A stretch of DNA of 64,000 nt from Roseovarius sp. MMSF_3350 (GCF_030733425.1 NZ_JASHIZ010000013.1:1-64000), one strand, 5' to 3'. Counted from the stretch's first letter, positions 1 through 8,473 are shown. Notes: generated by a model from the letters alone, not told the origin. A program made the numbers and translations.

Positions 1-339
1 CGGCGCGGTGCTGGTGGACGTGGCCATCGACCAGGGCGGCTGCTTCGAGACCTCGAAGGCCACCACCCATGCCGACCGATCTATGACGTGGACGGGATCA
101 TGCATTACTGCGTCGCCAACATGCCGGGCGCCGTGGCGCGCACCTCGACGATTGCGCTGGGCAACGCGACGATGCCGTTCATGCTAGCGCTGGCCGACAA
201 GGGCTGGAAACAGGCCTGTGCCGAGGATCCGCATCTGTTGAACGGTCTGAACGTCCATGCCGGGCAGCTGACCTATTTCGCCGTGGGCAAGGCGCTGGGG
301 ATCAACGTGATTTCGCCGCAGATGGTGGTGAAGGGTTAG
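1..339 (+). pseudogene. ald: Alanine dehydrogenase, 3' part, frameshifted (partial at window edge)
   Basis: The first codons, read from base 2, give [20 protein letters not shown] and then THAD. The reading then breaks, and the expected continuation ([20 protein letters not shown]) is found in the next frame from about position 82. A single missing C near 75-78 (GACCGATC where GACCCGATC would give ADPIYD) explains the shift. The remainder to the TAG at 337-339 is a normal Ald C-terminus. Ald is an NAD-dependent enzyme interconverting L-alanine and pyruvate plus ammonia. The 5' part lies outside the window. The break may be a true pseudogene or a base-call error. Confidence 0.75.
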
Positions 340-353
340 GTTCTGAGCGCGAG

Positions 354-374
354 GTCCCGGGTCAAGCCCGGGAC
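354..374. repeat. Family A palindrome between ald and recQ
   Basis: Perfect 8-bp arms GTCCCGGG and CCCGGGAC flank a TCAAG loop, 15 bases after the ald stop. The same design recurs at 10120, 21687, 59875 and 62858. It may act as a transcription terminator for ald, but there is no T-run. Confidence 0.75.
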
Positions 375-470
375 GGGTGCTCTCTTCAATCCAACTGCCG
401 TCCGCCGGGCCGGGGAAACCCGATATGACCAATCCGGACTTGTTTACGATTCTTTAGTGTGGGACTGTCA

Positions 471-502
471 CCTGTAAGAGCAGAAAACTAAAATCTTACA
501 GG
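471..502 (+). promoter_or_regulatory. Perfect 9-bp inverted repeat over the recQ ribosome binding site
   Basis: CCTGTAAGA (471-479) and TCTTACAGG (494-502) are exact reverse complements separated by 14 bases. The right arm contains the only Shine-Dalgarno-like sequence (ACAGG) in front of the recQ ATG at 509. The repeat could be an operator or an RNA hairpin hiding the ribosome binding site. It does not resemble the alphaproteobacterial LexA box (GTTC-N7-GTTC). Confidence 0.55.
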
Positions 503-508
503 TTTCCC

Positions 509-2548
509 ATGCAAAGCGCTGCCACGCTGCTGCAAGACGTCTTTGGATTCTCCGCCTTCCGCCCCGGGCAGGAAGAGATCGTGCAGACCGTCGCCGAAGG
601 ATCGAACACCCTTGCCATCATGCCCACCGGTGGCGGCAAATCCCTGTGTTATCAATTGCCTGCGCTGTTGCGCGACGGCGTGACCGTCGTCATCTCCCCC
701 CTCATCGCGCTGATGCGCGATCAGGTGCGCGCCCTGCGCGCGGCGGGGGTTGAGGCCGGCGCACTCACCTCCGGCAATACCGAGGAAGAAACACAGGCCG
801 TCTGGGACGCGCTCGATGAGGGCCGCCTGAAACTTCTCTATATCGCCCCCGAGCGCCTCGCCGCCGGGTCCGCCATGGGCATGTTGCGCCGCATCGGCGT
901 CAGCCTCATCGCCGTGGACGAGGCCCACTGTGTCAGCCAGTGGGGCCACGACTTCCGCCCCGACTACCTGCGCATCGGGGAGCTGCGCCGCGCCCTCGAC
1001 GTGCCGCTTGCCGCCTTCACGGCCACCGCCGATGCGGAAACACGGGCCGAAATCGTCGAGAAACTGTTCGAAGGCCAGCAACCGCAAACCTTTCTGCGCG
1101 GCTTCGACCGGCCGAACATCACCCTCGCCTTCTCGGCCAAGGACAGCCCGCGGCAGCAGATCCTGAGCTTTGCCGCCGCCCGCAAGGGTCAGTCCGGCAT
1201 CGTCTACTGCGGCACCCGCGCCAAGACCGAGACGCTTGCGAAAGCCCTGCGCGAAGACGGCCATTCGGCCTGCCACTATCACGGCGGCATGGACCCCGAC
1301 GACCGCCGCCATGTCGAACACCGCTTCAGCACCGAGGACGGGCTGGTGGTCGTCGCCACCATTGCTTTCGGCATGGGCGTGGACAAGCCCGACATCCGCT
1401 GGGTCGCCCATGCCGACCTGCCGAAGTCGATCGAGGCCTACTACCAAGAAATCGGCCGCGCGGGCCGCGACGGCGCCCCCGCCGACACGCTCACGCTCTT
1501 CGGCCCCGACGACATCCGCCTGCGCCGGTCCCAGATCGACGAAGGCCTCGCCCCGCCCGAACGCCGCGCCGCCGATCACGCCCGTCTCAACGCCCTGCTG
1601 GGCCTGGCCGAAACCCACGCCTGCCGGCGTCAGGCCCTGCTGCGCTATTTCGGCGAGAACCCGGCCCCGTGCGACAATTGCGACACCTGCGCCACGCCGC
1701 CCGAAACCTTCGACGGCACGCAGGACGTGCGCAAGGCGCTCTCGGCCATCCTGCGCACCGAGGAATTCTTCGGCGCGGGCCACCTGATCGACATCCTGAC
1801 CGGCAACGAGACCGACAAGATCCGGGCGCGCGGCCATGACGGGCTGCCGACCTTCGGCGTGGGCCGCGACACCGACCGCCGCACCTGGCAGGGCATCTTC
1901 CGCCAGATGATGGGGTGCGATCTCATCCGCCCGGACCCCGAGCGCCACGGCGCCCTGCGCATGACCGAACGGGCCATCCCCATCCTTAAGGGCGAGCAGG
2001 AGATCACCCTGCGCCGCGACACCCTCGCGCCCAAGTCCCGCCGCCCCGCCGCCAAGACGCTGGTGGCCGAGGAAGACGCGCCGCTGCTGTCCGCGCTCAA
2101 GGCCAAGCGCCGCGCGCTGGCCGAGGCTGCCAAGATGCCCGCCTACATCGTCTTCAACGACCGCACCCTGATCGAGATGGCCGAAACCCGGCCCCGCACG
2201 CTGGACGACATGGCGCGCATCTCGGGCGTCGGCTCCAAGAAGCTGGAACAGTACGGCGCGGCCTTCCTCGAGGTCATCAACGGCGAGGCCGAGGTGATGC
2301 ACCCCACTCGCCGCAAACTTGCAGGCCGCGAAACCGGCACGGTCTATGACCGACTGCTGGAGGTTCAGGCCAACCTCGCCCGCGGCGAAGACGGCATCGA
2401 CAAGCCGCTGTCCTGCTCCGCCAGCCTTCTGGCCCGTGTCGCGGCCTCGAAACCCCGCGACCTCGGCGACCTCGAACGCCTGCTGGGCGACAAAAGGACC
2501 GAGCGTTTCGGCCCGGCCTTTCTGGACGTTCTGCACGCGGCGGACTGA
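509..2548 (+). CDS. recQ: ATP-dependent DNA helicase RecQ
   Basis: A 679-aa 3'-5' DNA helicase of the RecQ family, acting in recombination and repair of stalled forks. Walker A GGGKS lies at residues 41-45 and the DEAH box at 137-140, followed by CVSQWGHDFR. The helicase C-terminal domain carries QEIGRAGRDG. A Cys cluster (C..CDNCDTC, about residues 372-395) marks the zinc-binding RQC region. One clear HRDC domain follows (about 525-595, ISGVGSKKLEQYG), and a second, weaker HRDC-like unit ends the protein (FGPAFLDVL). The length is slightly greater than the E. coli protein. It stands alone, with an inverted repeat at its ribosome binding site. Confidence 0.97.
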   Translation: MQSAATLLQDVFGFSAFRPGQEEIVQTVAEGSNTLAIMPTGGGKSLCYQLPALLRDGVTVVISPLIALMRDQVRALRAAGVEAGALTSGNTEEETQAVWDALDEGRLKLLYIAPERLAAGSAMGMLRRIGVSLIAVDEAHCVSQWGHDFRPDYLRIGELRRALDVPLAAFTATADAETRAEIVEKLFEGQQPQTFLRGFDRPNITLAFSAKDSPRQQILSFAAARKGQSGIVYCGTRAKTETLAKALREDGHSACHYHGGMDPDDRRHVEHRFSTEDGLVVVATIAFGMGVDKPDIRWVAHADLPKSIEAYYQEIGRAGRDGAPADTLTLFGPDDIRLRRSQIDEGLAPPERRAADHARLNALLGLAETHACRRQALLRYFGENPAPCDNCDTCATPPETFDGTQDVRKALSAILRTEEFFGAGHLIDILTGNETDKIRARGHDGLPTFGVGRDTDRRTWQGIFRQMMGCDLIRPDPERHGALRMTERAIPILKGEQEITLRRDTLAPKSRRPAAKTLVAEEDAPLLSALKAKRRALAEAAKMPAYIVFNDRTLIEMAETRPRTLDDMARISGVGSKKLEQYGAAFLEVINGEAEVMHPTRRKLAGRETGTVYDRLLEVQANLARGEDGIDKPLSCSASLLARVAASKPRDLGDLERLLGDKRTERFGPAFLDVLHAAD

Positions 2549-2551
2549 GGT

Positions 2552-2642
2552 GTTTCGAGGACAACATGACCAGAGTATCGCCAATGTCCCGAGAACGCCG
2601 AAGGCGTGACAGGGTATTGGCGATTCCATTTTTCCTCGAAAC
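2552..2642. repeat. Nested 91-nt hairpin between recQ and yaaA
   Basis: Three concentric stems are visible. GTTTCGAGGA (2552-2561) pairs with TCCTCGAAAC (2633-2642). ATCGCCAAT (2577-2585) pairs with ATTGGCGAT (2616-2624). ACGCC-GAA-GGCGT (2595-2607) forms the tip. It starts three bases after the recQ stop and ends 42 bases before yaaA. No T-run follows. It may be a 3'-end stabiliser, a terminator or a small palindromic mobile element. Confidence 0.6.
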
Positions 2643-2684
2643 GCCCTAGATCAGCCCGAACACGGAACCAGCCAAGGGTCACAT

Positions 2685-3443
2685 ATGCTCGTCGTCGTCT
2701 CGCCTGCCAAGAAAATGGACATGTCCCCGGCCGAGGGGATCCATCCCACCGGCCCGGCCTTCGCCAAGGACGCCCACGCCTTGGCCGACGTGGCCCGCGA
2801 CTTGTCCCAGAGCGATCTGAAGAAACTCATGGGCATTTCCGACGACCTTGCCAGGCTCAACGCCGAGCGGTTCAGCAATTTCGGCTCTCAGGACAAAAAG
2901 CCCGCCGCCCTGGCCTTCGCCGGCGACACCTACCAGGGACTCGAGGCCGGCTCGCTGGATGCGGATGAACTCGACTGGGCGCAGGATCACCTGCGCATCC
3001 TCTCGGGCCTCTACGGCCTTTTGCGCCCCTTGGACAATATCGAACCCTACCGGCTCGAGATGGGCAGCCGCCTCAAGACAGAGCGCGGAAAATCGCTTTA
3101 CGATTACTGGGGCGACCGGCTGTCAAAGGCTCTGAACCGGCAGGCGAAAGAGACCGGAAGCAAGACCCTCGTCAACTGCGCCAGCCAGGAATATTTCGGC
3201 GCCGTCGACCGCGACGCGCTCAAGCTGCGGGTCATCACCCCCACATTTCTCGACACCAAGAATGGCGAGGCCAAGGTCATCAGCTTCTTCGCCAAGAAAG
3301 CCCGCGGCGCCATGGCCCGCTTCATCGTCCAGAACCGCCTGACCGATCCCGAAAGCCTGAAGGATTTCGATAGCGGCGGCTATCGCTACGACGCTGCGCG
3401 CTCGACCGGGGACGAACCGGCGTTCATCCGCGACGAACAGTAG
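2685..3443 (+). CDS. yaaA: Peroxide stress protein YaaA (UPF0246/DUF328)
   Basis: This 252-aa protein matches the YaaA family in length and in its signature N-terminus (MLVVVSPAKKMDM). It also has the family stretches YRLEMGSRL, LVNCASQEYF and ISFFAKKARGAMARF. In E. coli, YaaA belongs to the OxyR regulon and limits intracellular iron and oxidative DNA damage under H2O2. Its fold is DNA-binding-like and it has no known enzymatic reaction. The start follows an AAGGG Shine-Dalgarno. It faces the CoA ligase at 3463 convergently, leaving only 19 bases between the stops. Confidence 0.93.
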   Translation: MLVVVSPAKKMDMSPAEGIHPTGPAFAKDAHALADVARDLSQSDLKKLMGISDDLARLNAERFSNFGSQDKKPAALAFAGDTYQGLEAGSLDADELDWAQDHLRILSGLYGLLRPLDNIEPYRLEMGSRLKTERGKSLYDYWGDRLSKALNRQAKETGSKTLVNCASQEYFGAVDRDALKLRVITPTFLDTKNGEAKVISFFAKKARGAMARFIVQNRLTDPESLKDFDSGGYRYDAARSTGDEPAFIRDEQ

Positions 3444-3462
3444 ACCCGCCCGACGGTGCGCA

Positions 3463-4683
3463 TCACTCGTAGCTGCGCAGATCCTCGATCACCTTGCCAT
3501 CGTTCGGCAGACTGCCCCGCGCCACCACCTCGATCTTGCCCTTCAGCTTCAGCACGTCGCTGACCGTCGCCGCATAGGCCTCGGGCGCGCCGCCATCGGC
3601 CTCGATCTGTACGGTCATCACGTCCATCTCGCCCTCGCGGCTGGCCACCACGCGGGCGCGAGCGATCTCGGCATGCTTGGCCACCAGCGCGGCCACCTGC
3701 TCGGGACGCACGAACATGCCCTTTATCTTGGTGGTCTGGTCCGCGCGCCCCATCCAGCCCTTGATGCGCATGTTGGTCCGCCCGCAGGGGCTTTCTCCCT
3801 CCATCACCGCGCTCAGGTCGCCCGTGGCGAACCGGATCAGCGGATAATCCGGGTTGAGCGTGGTTACCACGACCTCGCCCACTTCGCCGGGTGCCACCGG
3901 GGTGCCGGTACCGGGCGTCACGATCTCCACGATCACGCCCTCGTCGACGATCATCCCCTCCTGCGCCGGGCTCTCATAGGCGATGTTGCCCAGATCGGCG
4001 GTGGCATAGCATTGCAGGCATCGAATGCCGCGATCCGCATATTCCTGCCGCAGCGACGGAAACAGCGCCCCGCCCCCGACAGCGGCCTTGGTGATCTTCA
4101 GCGCCAGCCCCATCTCGTCCGCCTTGTCCAGGATCACCTTCAGGTAATCCGGCGTGCCGGCATAGGCCGTGGTCCCGATGTCATGCGCGGCCTGCACCTG
4201 CAACTCGGTCTGGCCGGTCCCGGCGGGCAGCACCGTGGCCCCGACCGCGCGGGCGCCGTTCTCGAACATCATGCCCGCCGGCGTCAGGTGATAGCCGAAG
4301 CAGTTCTGCACGATATCGCCCGCACCGATCCCGCAGGCATGCAGGAACCGGCCCATCCGCCACCAGTCGGTTCCGGCGCCACCCGGCTCGTAGATCGGCC
4401 CGGGGCTCTGAAACACGTGCGCAAAGCCCGAGGCCGGCCCCGCCGTCAGCCCGCCAAAGGGCGGCGCCGCCTTCTGGGCCTGCCCCAGGTCCGCCTTGCG
4501 CAGCACCGGCAAACCCGCCAGGTCGGCCACGCTCTTGATGTCGTCCGGGATCACGCCGCGCAGTGTATCGCCATAGCCCGGCAACGCCTGCGCCCGCCGC
4601 ACCTGCGCCGCCAGCGCTTCGGCGATGGCCGCCGCCCGCGCATCGGGATTCCGCGTCTCAAGATCGTCGTAAAACTGGCTCAT
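3463..4683 (-). CDS. Phenylacetate-CoA ligase-like AMP-forming ligase
   Basis: A 406-aa adenylate-forming enzyme of the PaaK type, predicted to convert a carboxylic acid to its CoA thioester through an acyl-AMP. Visible motifs are the adenylation segment ATADLGNIAYES, the hinge-side TGDLSAV, and the C-terminal GRADQTTKIKGMFV that carries the domain-rotation region. The ATG at 4683 is preferred over an in-frame GTG at 4698 because GGAG lies nine bases upstream. It is the last gene of the LIV-type transporter locus, which opens with another acyl-CoA synthetase. The two ligases suggest that the transporter imports a carboxylate. The substrate cannot be read from sequence, and no other phenylacetate catabolic genes are nearby. 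Confidence 0.85.
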   Translation of the reverse strand: MSQFYDDLETRNPDARAAAIAEALAAQVRRAQALPGYGDTLRGVIPDDIKSVADLAGLPVLRKADLGQAQKAAPPFGGLTAGPASGFAHVFQSPGPIYEPGGAGTDWWRMGRFLHACGIGAGDIVQNCFGYHLTPAGMMFENGARAVGATVLPAGTGQTELQVQAAHDIGTTAYAGTPDYLKVILDKADEMGLALKITKAAVGGGALFPSLRQEYADRGIRCLQCYATADLGNIAYESPAQEGMIVDEGVIVEIVTPGTGTPVAPGEVGEVVVTTLNPDYPLIRFATGDLSAVMEGESPCGRTNMRIKGWMGRADQTTKIKGMFVRPEQVAALVAKHAEIARARVVASREGEMDVMTVQIEADGGAPEAYAATVSDVLKLKGKIEVVARGSLPNDGKVIEDLRSYE

Positions 4684-4729
4684 CTCTTTGCTCTCCACCG
4701 GCCCTTGCCTGCCATTGCGACCCTGTCTC

Positions 4730-5557
4730 TCAGCTCAGCCACCGCTTTCGCCGGCGATAGCTGCGCACGTCGCGGAAAGACTTGCGCCCCTCGTCCGACA
4801 TGCCGAGGTAGAATTCCTTCACATCCGGGTTCTCGCGAAGCTCCTTCGCGGGCCCGTCCATCACCACGCGGCCGGATTCCAGGATGTAGCCATACTGCGC
4901 GAACCGCAGCGCCACGTTCGTGTTCTGCTCGGCCAGCAGGAAGGTATAGCCCTCCTCCTCGTTCAGTGATTTCACGATGCCGAAGATCTGCTCCACCAGC
5001 TGCGGCGCCAGCCCCATGCTGGGCTCGTCCAGCAGGATCGTCTCGGGCCGCGACATCAGCGCGCGCCCGATGGCGCACATCTGCTGCTCCCCGCCGGACG
5101 TGTATCCCGCCTGGCTCCGCCGCCGCTCCTTCAGCCGTGGAAAATATTCGTACACAAGGTCCAGATCCTTCTCGATCTCGCCCTTGCTCGACCCGCGCGT
5201 ATAGGCCCCGGTCAGCAGGTTTTCCTCGACCGTCAGGTGCTCGAAGCAATGGCGCCCCTCCATCACCTGGATCACGCCCTTCTTCACAAGTTCCGACGGC
5301 ACCAGATCCTGCACCCGCTCGCCGCGGTAGCGGATATTGCCCTTCGTCACCTCGCCCCGCTCCGACTTGAGCAGGTTGGAAATCGCCTTCAGCGTGGTGG
5401 TCTTGCCAGCCCCGTTGCCGCCCAAGAGCGCGGTGATCCCGCCCTTGGGCACGCTCAGGCTCACGCCCTTCAACACGAGGATCACGTGGTTGTAGATCAC
5501 CTCGATATTGTTCACCTCAAGCAGGTTTTCCTGCGTCTCGACGGCGGCCTCGGCCAT
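4730..5557 (-). CDS. livF: ABC transporter ATP-binding protein, LivF type
   Basis: A 275-aa ATPase of a branched-chain amino acid (HAAT) family ABC importer. Walker A GGNGAGKT is at residues 46-53, the ABC signature reads TSGGEQQM, and Walker B is TILLDEPSMGL. The C-terminus has a basic RRRKRW tail beyond the usual end of LivF. GGGAGAG precedes the ATG. It pairs with livG at 10205 to energise the LivH/LivM channel. It lies between livK and the PaaK-like ligase on the same strand. The symbol indicates family position only, and the substrate is probably not leucine. Confidence 0.92.
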   Translation of the reverse strand: MAEAAVETQENLLEVNNIEVIYNHVILVLKGVSLSVPKGGITALLGGNGAGKTTTLKAISNLLKSERGEVTKGNIRYRGERVQDLVPSELVKKGVIQVMEGRHCFEHLTVEENLLTGAYTRGSSKGEIEKDLDLVYEYFPRLKERRRSQAGYTSGGEQQMCAIGRALMSRPETILLDEPSMGLAPQLVEQIFGIVKSLNEEEGYTFLLAEQNTNVALRFAQYGYILESGRVVMDGPAKELRENPDVKEFYLGMSDEGRKSFRDVRSYRRRKRWLS

Positions 5558-5604
5558 GGCTCAACTCTCCCGCGCTCACCCCGGGGCACATGCGCGCCCC
5601 CGGC

Positions 5605-5627
5605 TTTCACTGTTCTTCAAATACTCA
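5605..5627. repeat. 23-bp AT-rich repeat, copy 1
   Basis: This stretch is the exact reverse complement of 59744-59766 over 23 bases (core TATTTGAAGAACAGTG). It lies in the livK-livF gap beside a strong hairpin. An imperfect third copy (19 of 23) is at 59785-59807. Confidence 0.8.
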
Positions 5628-5632
5628 AAATG

Positions 5633-5663
5633 CCCCGGCCGCCACCGCGTGCAGCGGCCGGGG
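5633..5663 (-). terminator. Strong hairpin after livK
   Basis: CCCCGGCCGC (5633-5642) pairs perfectly with GCGGCCGGGG (5654-5663) around an 11-base loop. On the minus strand it starts 13 bases after the livK stop and is followed by CATTTTGAG. It likely terminates or attenuates transcription after the abundant binding-protein gene, or protects its mRNA 3' end. Confidence 0.6.
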
Positions 5664-5676
5664 AAGTAGCGCCCGA

Positions 5677-6957
5677 TCAGCAGCCCGGCTCGATGCCGGT
5701 CTCCTCGGCAAAGGCAGCCGCATCCTCTTCAACCAGCGGCTGGATGATCTCCTGGTCCGATTGGTAGTACTCGGTGATCAGGTCGAACTCGCCGGTCTCG
5801 GCGTTCCACTGCGACACCGCGCCAAAACCGTTGCCGCCGTGGTTCTCGCACGACACCTTGAACTCGGGGCCGAAGTTCGGAAGGCCAAGCGCGGCCATCT
5901 TTTCCTCGGTCATTTCCAGGTTCTCCATGCCGTCGCGCATTTGGGCCGCGTTGATCGCGGAGGTGCCATGCATCTCCTGCGCGGTCTTGATCGCCTCGGC
6001 GGCCAGCATCGCGGCATACATGCCCCGGTTATACAGGACCGAGCCGATCTGGTCGCCCGCACCCGCGGCGTTGCCGGTATCCACCACATGCGTCTGGATA
6101 TCGTCATAGACCGGGTAATCCGACCCGAGGTTGTGGAAGGTCAGCGCCTTGTAACCATCGGCGCCAGCCCCGGCGGACTTCACGTCGTTCTCCGAGCCGG
6201 ACCACCAGATGCCGATGAAGTTCTCCATCGGGAACCGGATGTTCACGGCTTCCTGGATCGCGACCTGGTTCATCACGCCCCAGCCCCACATGATCACGTA
6301 GTCCGGGCGCTGCTGGCGCACCTGCAGCCACTGTGACTTCTGCTCTTGGCCGGGGTGATCCACCGGCAGCAGCATCAGCTCGTAACCATGCTTCTCGGCC
6401 AGCTTCTCCAGCGTCCGGATCGGCTCCTTGCCATAGGCCGAGTTGTGATAGACCAGCGCCACCTTCTTGCCGCTCAGGTCGCCGTCATTCTGCTCTGCCA
6501 GGTGCGTGATCGCGAGGCTGGCGCCGTCCCAGTAGTTGGCGGGATAGTTGAACACCCACTTGAACACCTCGCCGGCCTTCGCGCTGGTGCGGCCATAGCC
6601 CATCGTGTGAAGCGGGATGCCGTCGGCCGTGGCCTTCGGGATCAGCTGATAGGTGATGCCGGTGGAAAGCGGCTGATACACCAGAGAGCCTTCGCCCTTG
6701 GTGGCCTCGTAGCATTCCACGCCCTTCTCTGTGTTGTACCCGGTCTCGCATTCGATCAAGTTGATCATCTCGCCGCCGATGCCGCCGTCACGCTGGTTCA
6801 GCAGGGTGAAATAATCCTGGTAGCCATCCGAGAACGGGATGCCGTTCGCCGCATAGGGCCCGGTGCGATAGCTGGTGTCGACGATGGTCAGTTCCGCAAG
6901 CGCGGGGCTCGCCACCATCGCCACAGCCGCAATCGCTGTCAGCAGTCTCTGTTTCAT
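5677..6957 (-). CDS. livK: ABC transporter substrate-binding protein, LivK/HAAT family
   Basis: A 426-aa periplasmic binding protein. A Sec signal peptide (MKQRLLTAIAAVAMVASPALA) begins at the ATG at 6957, which has GGGAGG 12 bases upstream; more upstream in-frame codons are not signal-like. The mature part is a type I periplasmic-binding fold (Peripla_BP_6-like), with GKKVALVYHNSAYGKE and an internal Cys pair typical of the longer HAAT receptors of Rhodobacteraceae. It delivers ligand to LivH/LivM. Its position between two CoA ligase genes suggests an organic acid or aromatic carboxylate ligand. That is inference, since the ligand pocket cannot be read here. Confidence 0.9.
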   Translation of the reverse strand: MKQRLLTAIAAVAMVASPALAELTIVDTSYRTGPYAANGIPFSDGYQDYFTLLNQRDGGIGGEMINLIECETGYNTEKGVECYEATKGEGSLVYQPLSTGITYQLIPKATADGIPLHTMGYGRTSAKAGEVFKWVFNYPANYWDGASLAITHLAEQNDGDLSGKKVALVYHNSAYGKEPIRTLEKLAEKHGYELMLLPVDHPGQEQKSQWLQVRQQRPDYVIMWGWGVMNQVAIQEAVNIRFPMENFIGIWWSGSENDVKSAGAGADGYKALTFHNLGSDYPVYDDIQTHVVDTGNAAGAGDQIGSVLYNRGMYAAMLAAEAIKTAQEMHGTSAINAAQMRDGMENLEMTEEKMAALGLPNFGPEFKVSCENHGGNGFGAVSQWNAETGEFDLITEYYQSDQEIIQPLVEEDAAAFAEETGIEPGC

Positions 6958-6996
6958 CGGTTTGTTCCTCCCTTGGTATGTCCGATGTCTCTTAAT

Positions 6997-7038
6997 GGGC
7001 GCGAGCGCCCAACCCGTAGGGCGGGATTTCATCCCGCC
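6997..7038. repeat. Two adjacent hairpins between livM and livK (family B-like)
   Basis: GGGCGC-GA-GCGCCC spans 6997-7010. A second hairpin, GGCGGGAT-TTC-ATCCCGCC (7020-7038), is preceded by GTA and resembles the other family B elements at 40389 and 59899. They sit in the 91-base gap between the livM stop and the livK start, a place where processing or attenuation could give more livK mRNA. Confidence 0.55.
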
Positions 7039-7048
7039 ATGCCGCCCC

Positions 7049-8125
7049 CTAATGCGGGAAGGGCCACAGTCTCAGTTTCTCCTTGGCCACCCGCCACAGC
7101 TGTGCCAGCCCGTGCGGCTCGGCCACCAGGAATATCACGATCAGCCCGCCCACGATGATGAACTCGAAATGCGCCGCCAGGTCGGTGGGCCAGCCCAAGC
7201 CCCCCACCAGCACGTTCTTCAGCAGCACCGGCAACAGCACCAGGAACGCCGCCCCGGCGAACGAGCCGAAGATCGACCCAAGCCCGCCGATGATCACCAT
7301 GAACAGCACCAGGAACGACTTGTTGATGCCGAACACCTCGCCCACTTCCACGGCGCCCAGGTAGACGGCAAAGAACAGCGCCCCCGCGATGCCGACGAAA
7401 AAGCCCGACACGGCAAAGGCGCTCAGCTTGGCCTTCAGCGGGTTCACCCCGATGATCTCGGCGGCAATGTCCATGTCCCGGATGGCCATCCACTGCCGCC
7501 CCTGCATCCCCCGCGTCAGGTTCCGCGCCACCAGCGCGCAGACCACGGTGAACACCAGGCAGAAAAGATACGCGGCCCAGGGCGCGGTCTCGGCCCCCGT
7601 GATCGGCACACCCAGCACCGTGCGCTCCGGCGCGTTGATCTGGCCCGAGGCCGAGTAGTTGTAGAACCATCCCACCCGGTTGAAGAGCCACACGAGGAAA
7701 AACTGCGCCGCCAGCGTCGCCACCGCCAGGTAGAACCCCTTGATCCGCAAGCTGGGCAGGCCAAAGAGAACACAGACCCCCGCCGTGATCCCGCCCGAGA
7801 TGATCACGTGGAAAAAGATGTTCACCTCGGGGAACCCGGTCATCAGCTTGTAACAGGCATAGGCCCCCACGGCCATGAACCCCCCGGTGCCAAGGCTGAC
7901 CTGCCCGCAATAGCCCACCAGGATGTTCAGCCCGATCGCGGCAATCGAATAGATCAGGAACGGCAGGAAGACCGCGTTCACCCAGTAGTCGTTGATCACG
8001 AAGGGTACGACGGCAAAGGCCACCAGCAACACCGCGTAATAGCGGAACCTGTCGAACTTGATCGGAAAGGTCTGGCTGTCCGCCACGTAGGACGTCTTGA
8101 AATCGCCCGCCTCACGATAAAACAT
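7049..8125 (-). CDS. livM: Branched-chain amino acid-type ABC permease, LivM
   Basis: A 358-aa inner-membrane permease with about nine to ten hydrophobic helices. The LivM hallmark GYCGQVSLGTGGFMAVGAYA is followed by the cytoplasmic coupling segment RNLTRGMQGRQWMAIRDMDIAAEIIG, cited here only by its key residues RGMQGR..MAIRD..A. GGAGAG precedes the ATG. It partners LivH to form the channel. It follows a three-gene insert (small membrane protein, VOC protein, zinc ribbon) that separates it from livH. Confidence 0.92.
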   Translation of the reverse strand: MFYREAGDFKTSYVADSQTFPIKFDRFRYYAVLLVAFAVVPFVINDYWVNAVFLPFLIYSIAAIGLNILVGYCGQVSLGTGGFMAVGAYACYKLMTGFPEVNIFFHVIISGGITAGVCVLFGLPSLRIKGFYLAVATLAAQFFLVWLFNRVGWFYNYSASGQINAPERTVLGVPITGAETAPWAAYLFCLVFTVVCALVARNLTRGMQGRQWMAIRDMDIAAEIIGVNPLKAKLSAFAVSGFFVGIAGALFFAVYLGAVEVGEVFGINKSFLVLFMVIIGGLGSIFGSFAGAAFLVLLPVLLKNVLVGGLGWPTDLAAHFEFIIVGGLIVIFLVAEPHGLAQLWRVAKEKLRLWPFPH

Positions 8126-8201
8126 CAGATCTCTCCTTCACCAAAGTCACCTGCGCCCATCGAAGATCCCGGGCGGGCGGGTGCCGTGGCCCGCAGGGAC
8201 A

Positions 8202-8219
8202 CGCGGTCGCCCGACCGCG
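8202..8219 (-). terminator. Hairpin between the small membrane protein gene and livM
   Basis: CGCGGTCG-CC-CGACCGCG is a perfect 8-bp stem just after the stop at 8225 on the minus strand. It has no T-run. It sits where the three-gene insert ends and livM begins, so it may mark the insert's own 3' end. Confidence 0.4.
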
Positions 8220-8224
8220 ACCTT

Positions 8225-8473
8225 TCAAACCAGTTCCGCATCGTCATCCTCCCGCTGGACCACCCGGTTCGCGGGCCGGGCATAGCCCGTCTCTTCCGCG
8301 TGCCGCACCAGCCAGAAATAGGCCAGCATCCCCGTGCCGCCGCCCAGCGCGGCCAGCATCGCGGCCACCACCATCTGGCCGCTCTGATCCACGCTCGAGG
8401 TCAGCGCCAGGTACCCGAAGGCCCAGAACCCCGACCAGGCGACGACATTCAGAATCGCGATCAACTGTCTCAT
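8225..8473 (-). CDS. Small two-helix membrane protein, function unknown
   Basis: An 82-aa protein with two predicted membrane helices (about residues 3-22, LIAILNVVAWSGFWAFGYLA, and about 34-57, MVVAAMLAALGGGTGMLAYF). A charged, acidic tail follows (QREDDDAELV). Its ATG overlaps the stop of the VOC gene by ATGA, implying coupled translation. I do not recognise the family. It is the last of three small genes lodged between livH and livM. A membrane accessory to the transporter is possible but unsupported. Confidence 0.7.
   Translation of the reverse strand: MRQLIAILNVVAWSGFWAFGYLALTSSVDQSGQMVVAAMLAALGGGTGMLAYFWLVRHAEETGYARPANRVVQREDDDAELV

Noticed and set aside
420-509. LexA box before recQ
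   Set aside because: No GTTC-N7-GTTC or GAAC-N7-GAAC direct repeat is present; only the inverted repeat reported.
488-2629. A 700-codon minus-strand frame opposite recQ
   Set aside because: Antisense shadow of recQ; Gly/Ala/Arg-rich with no motif.
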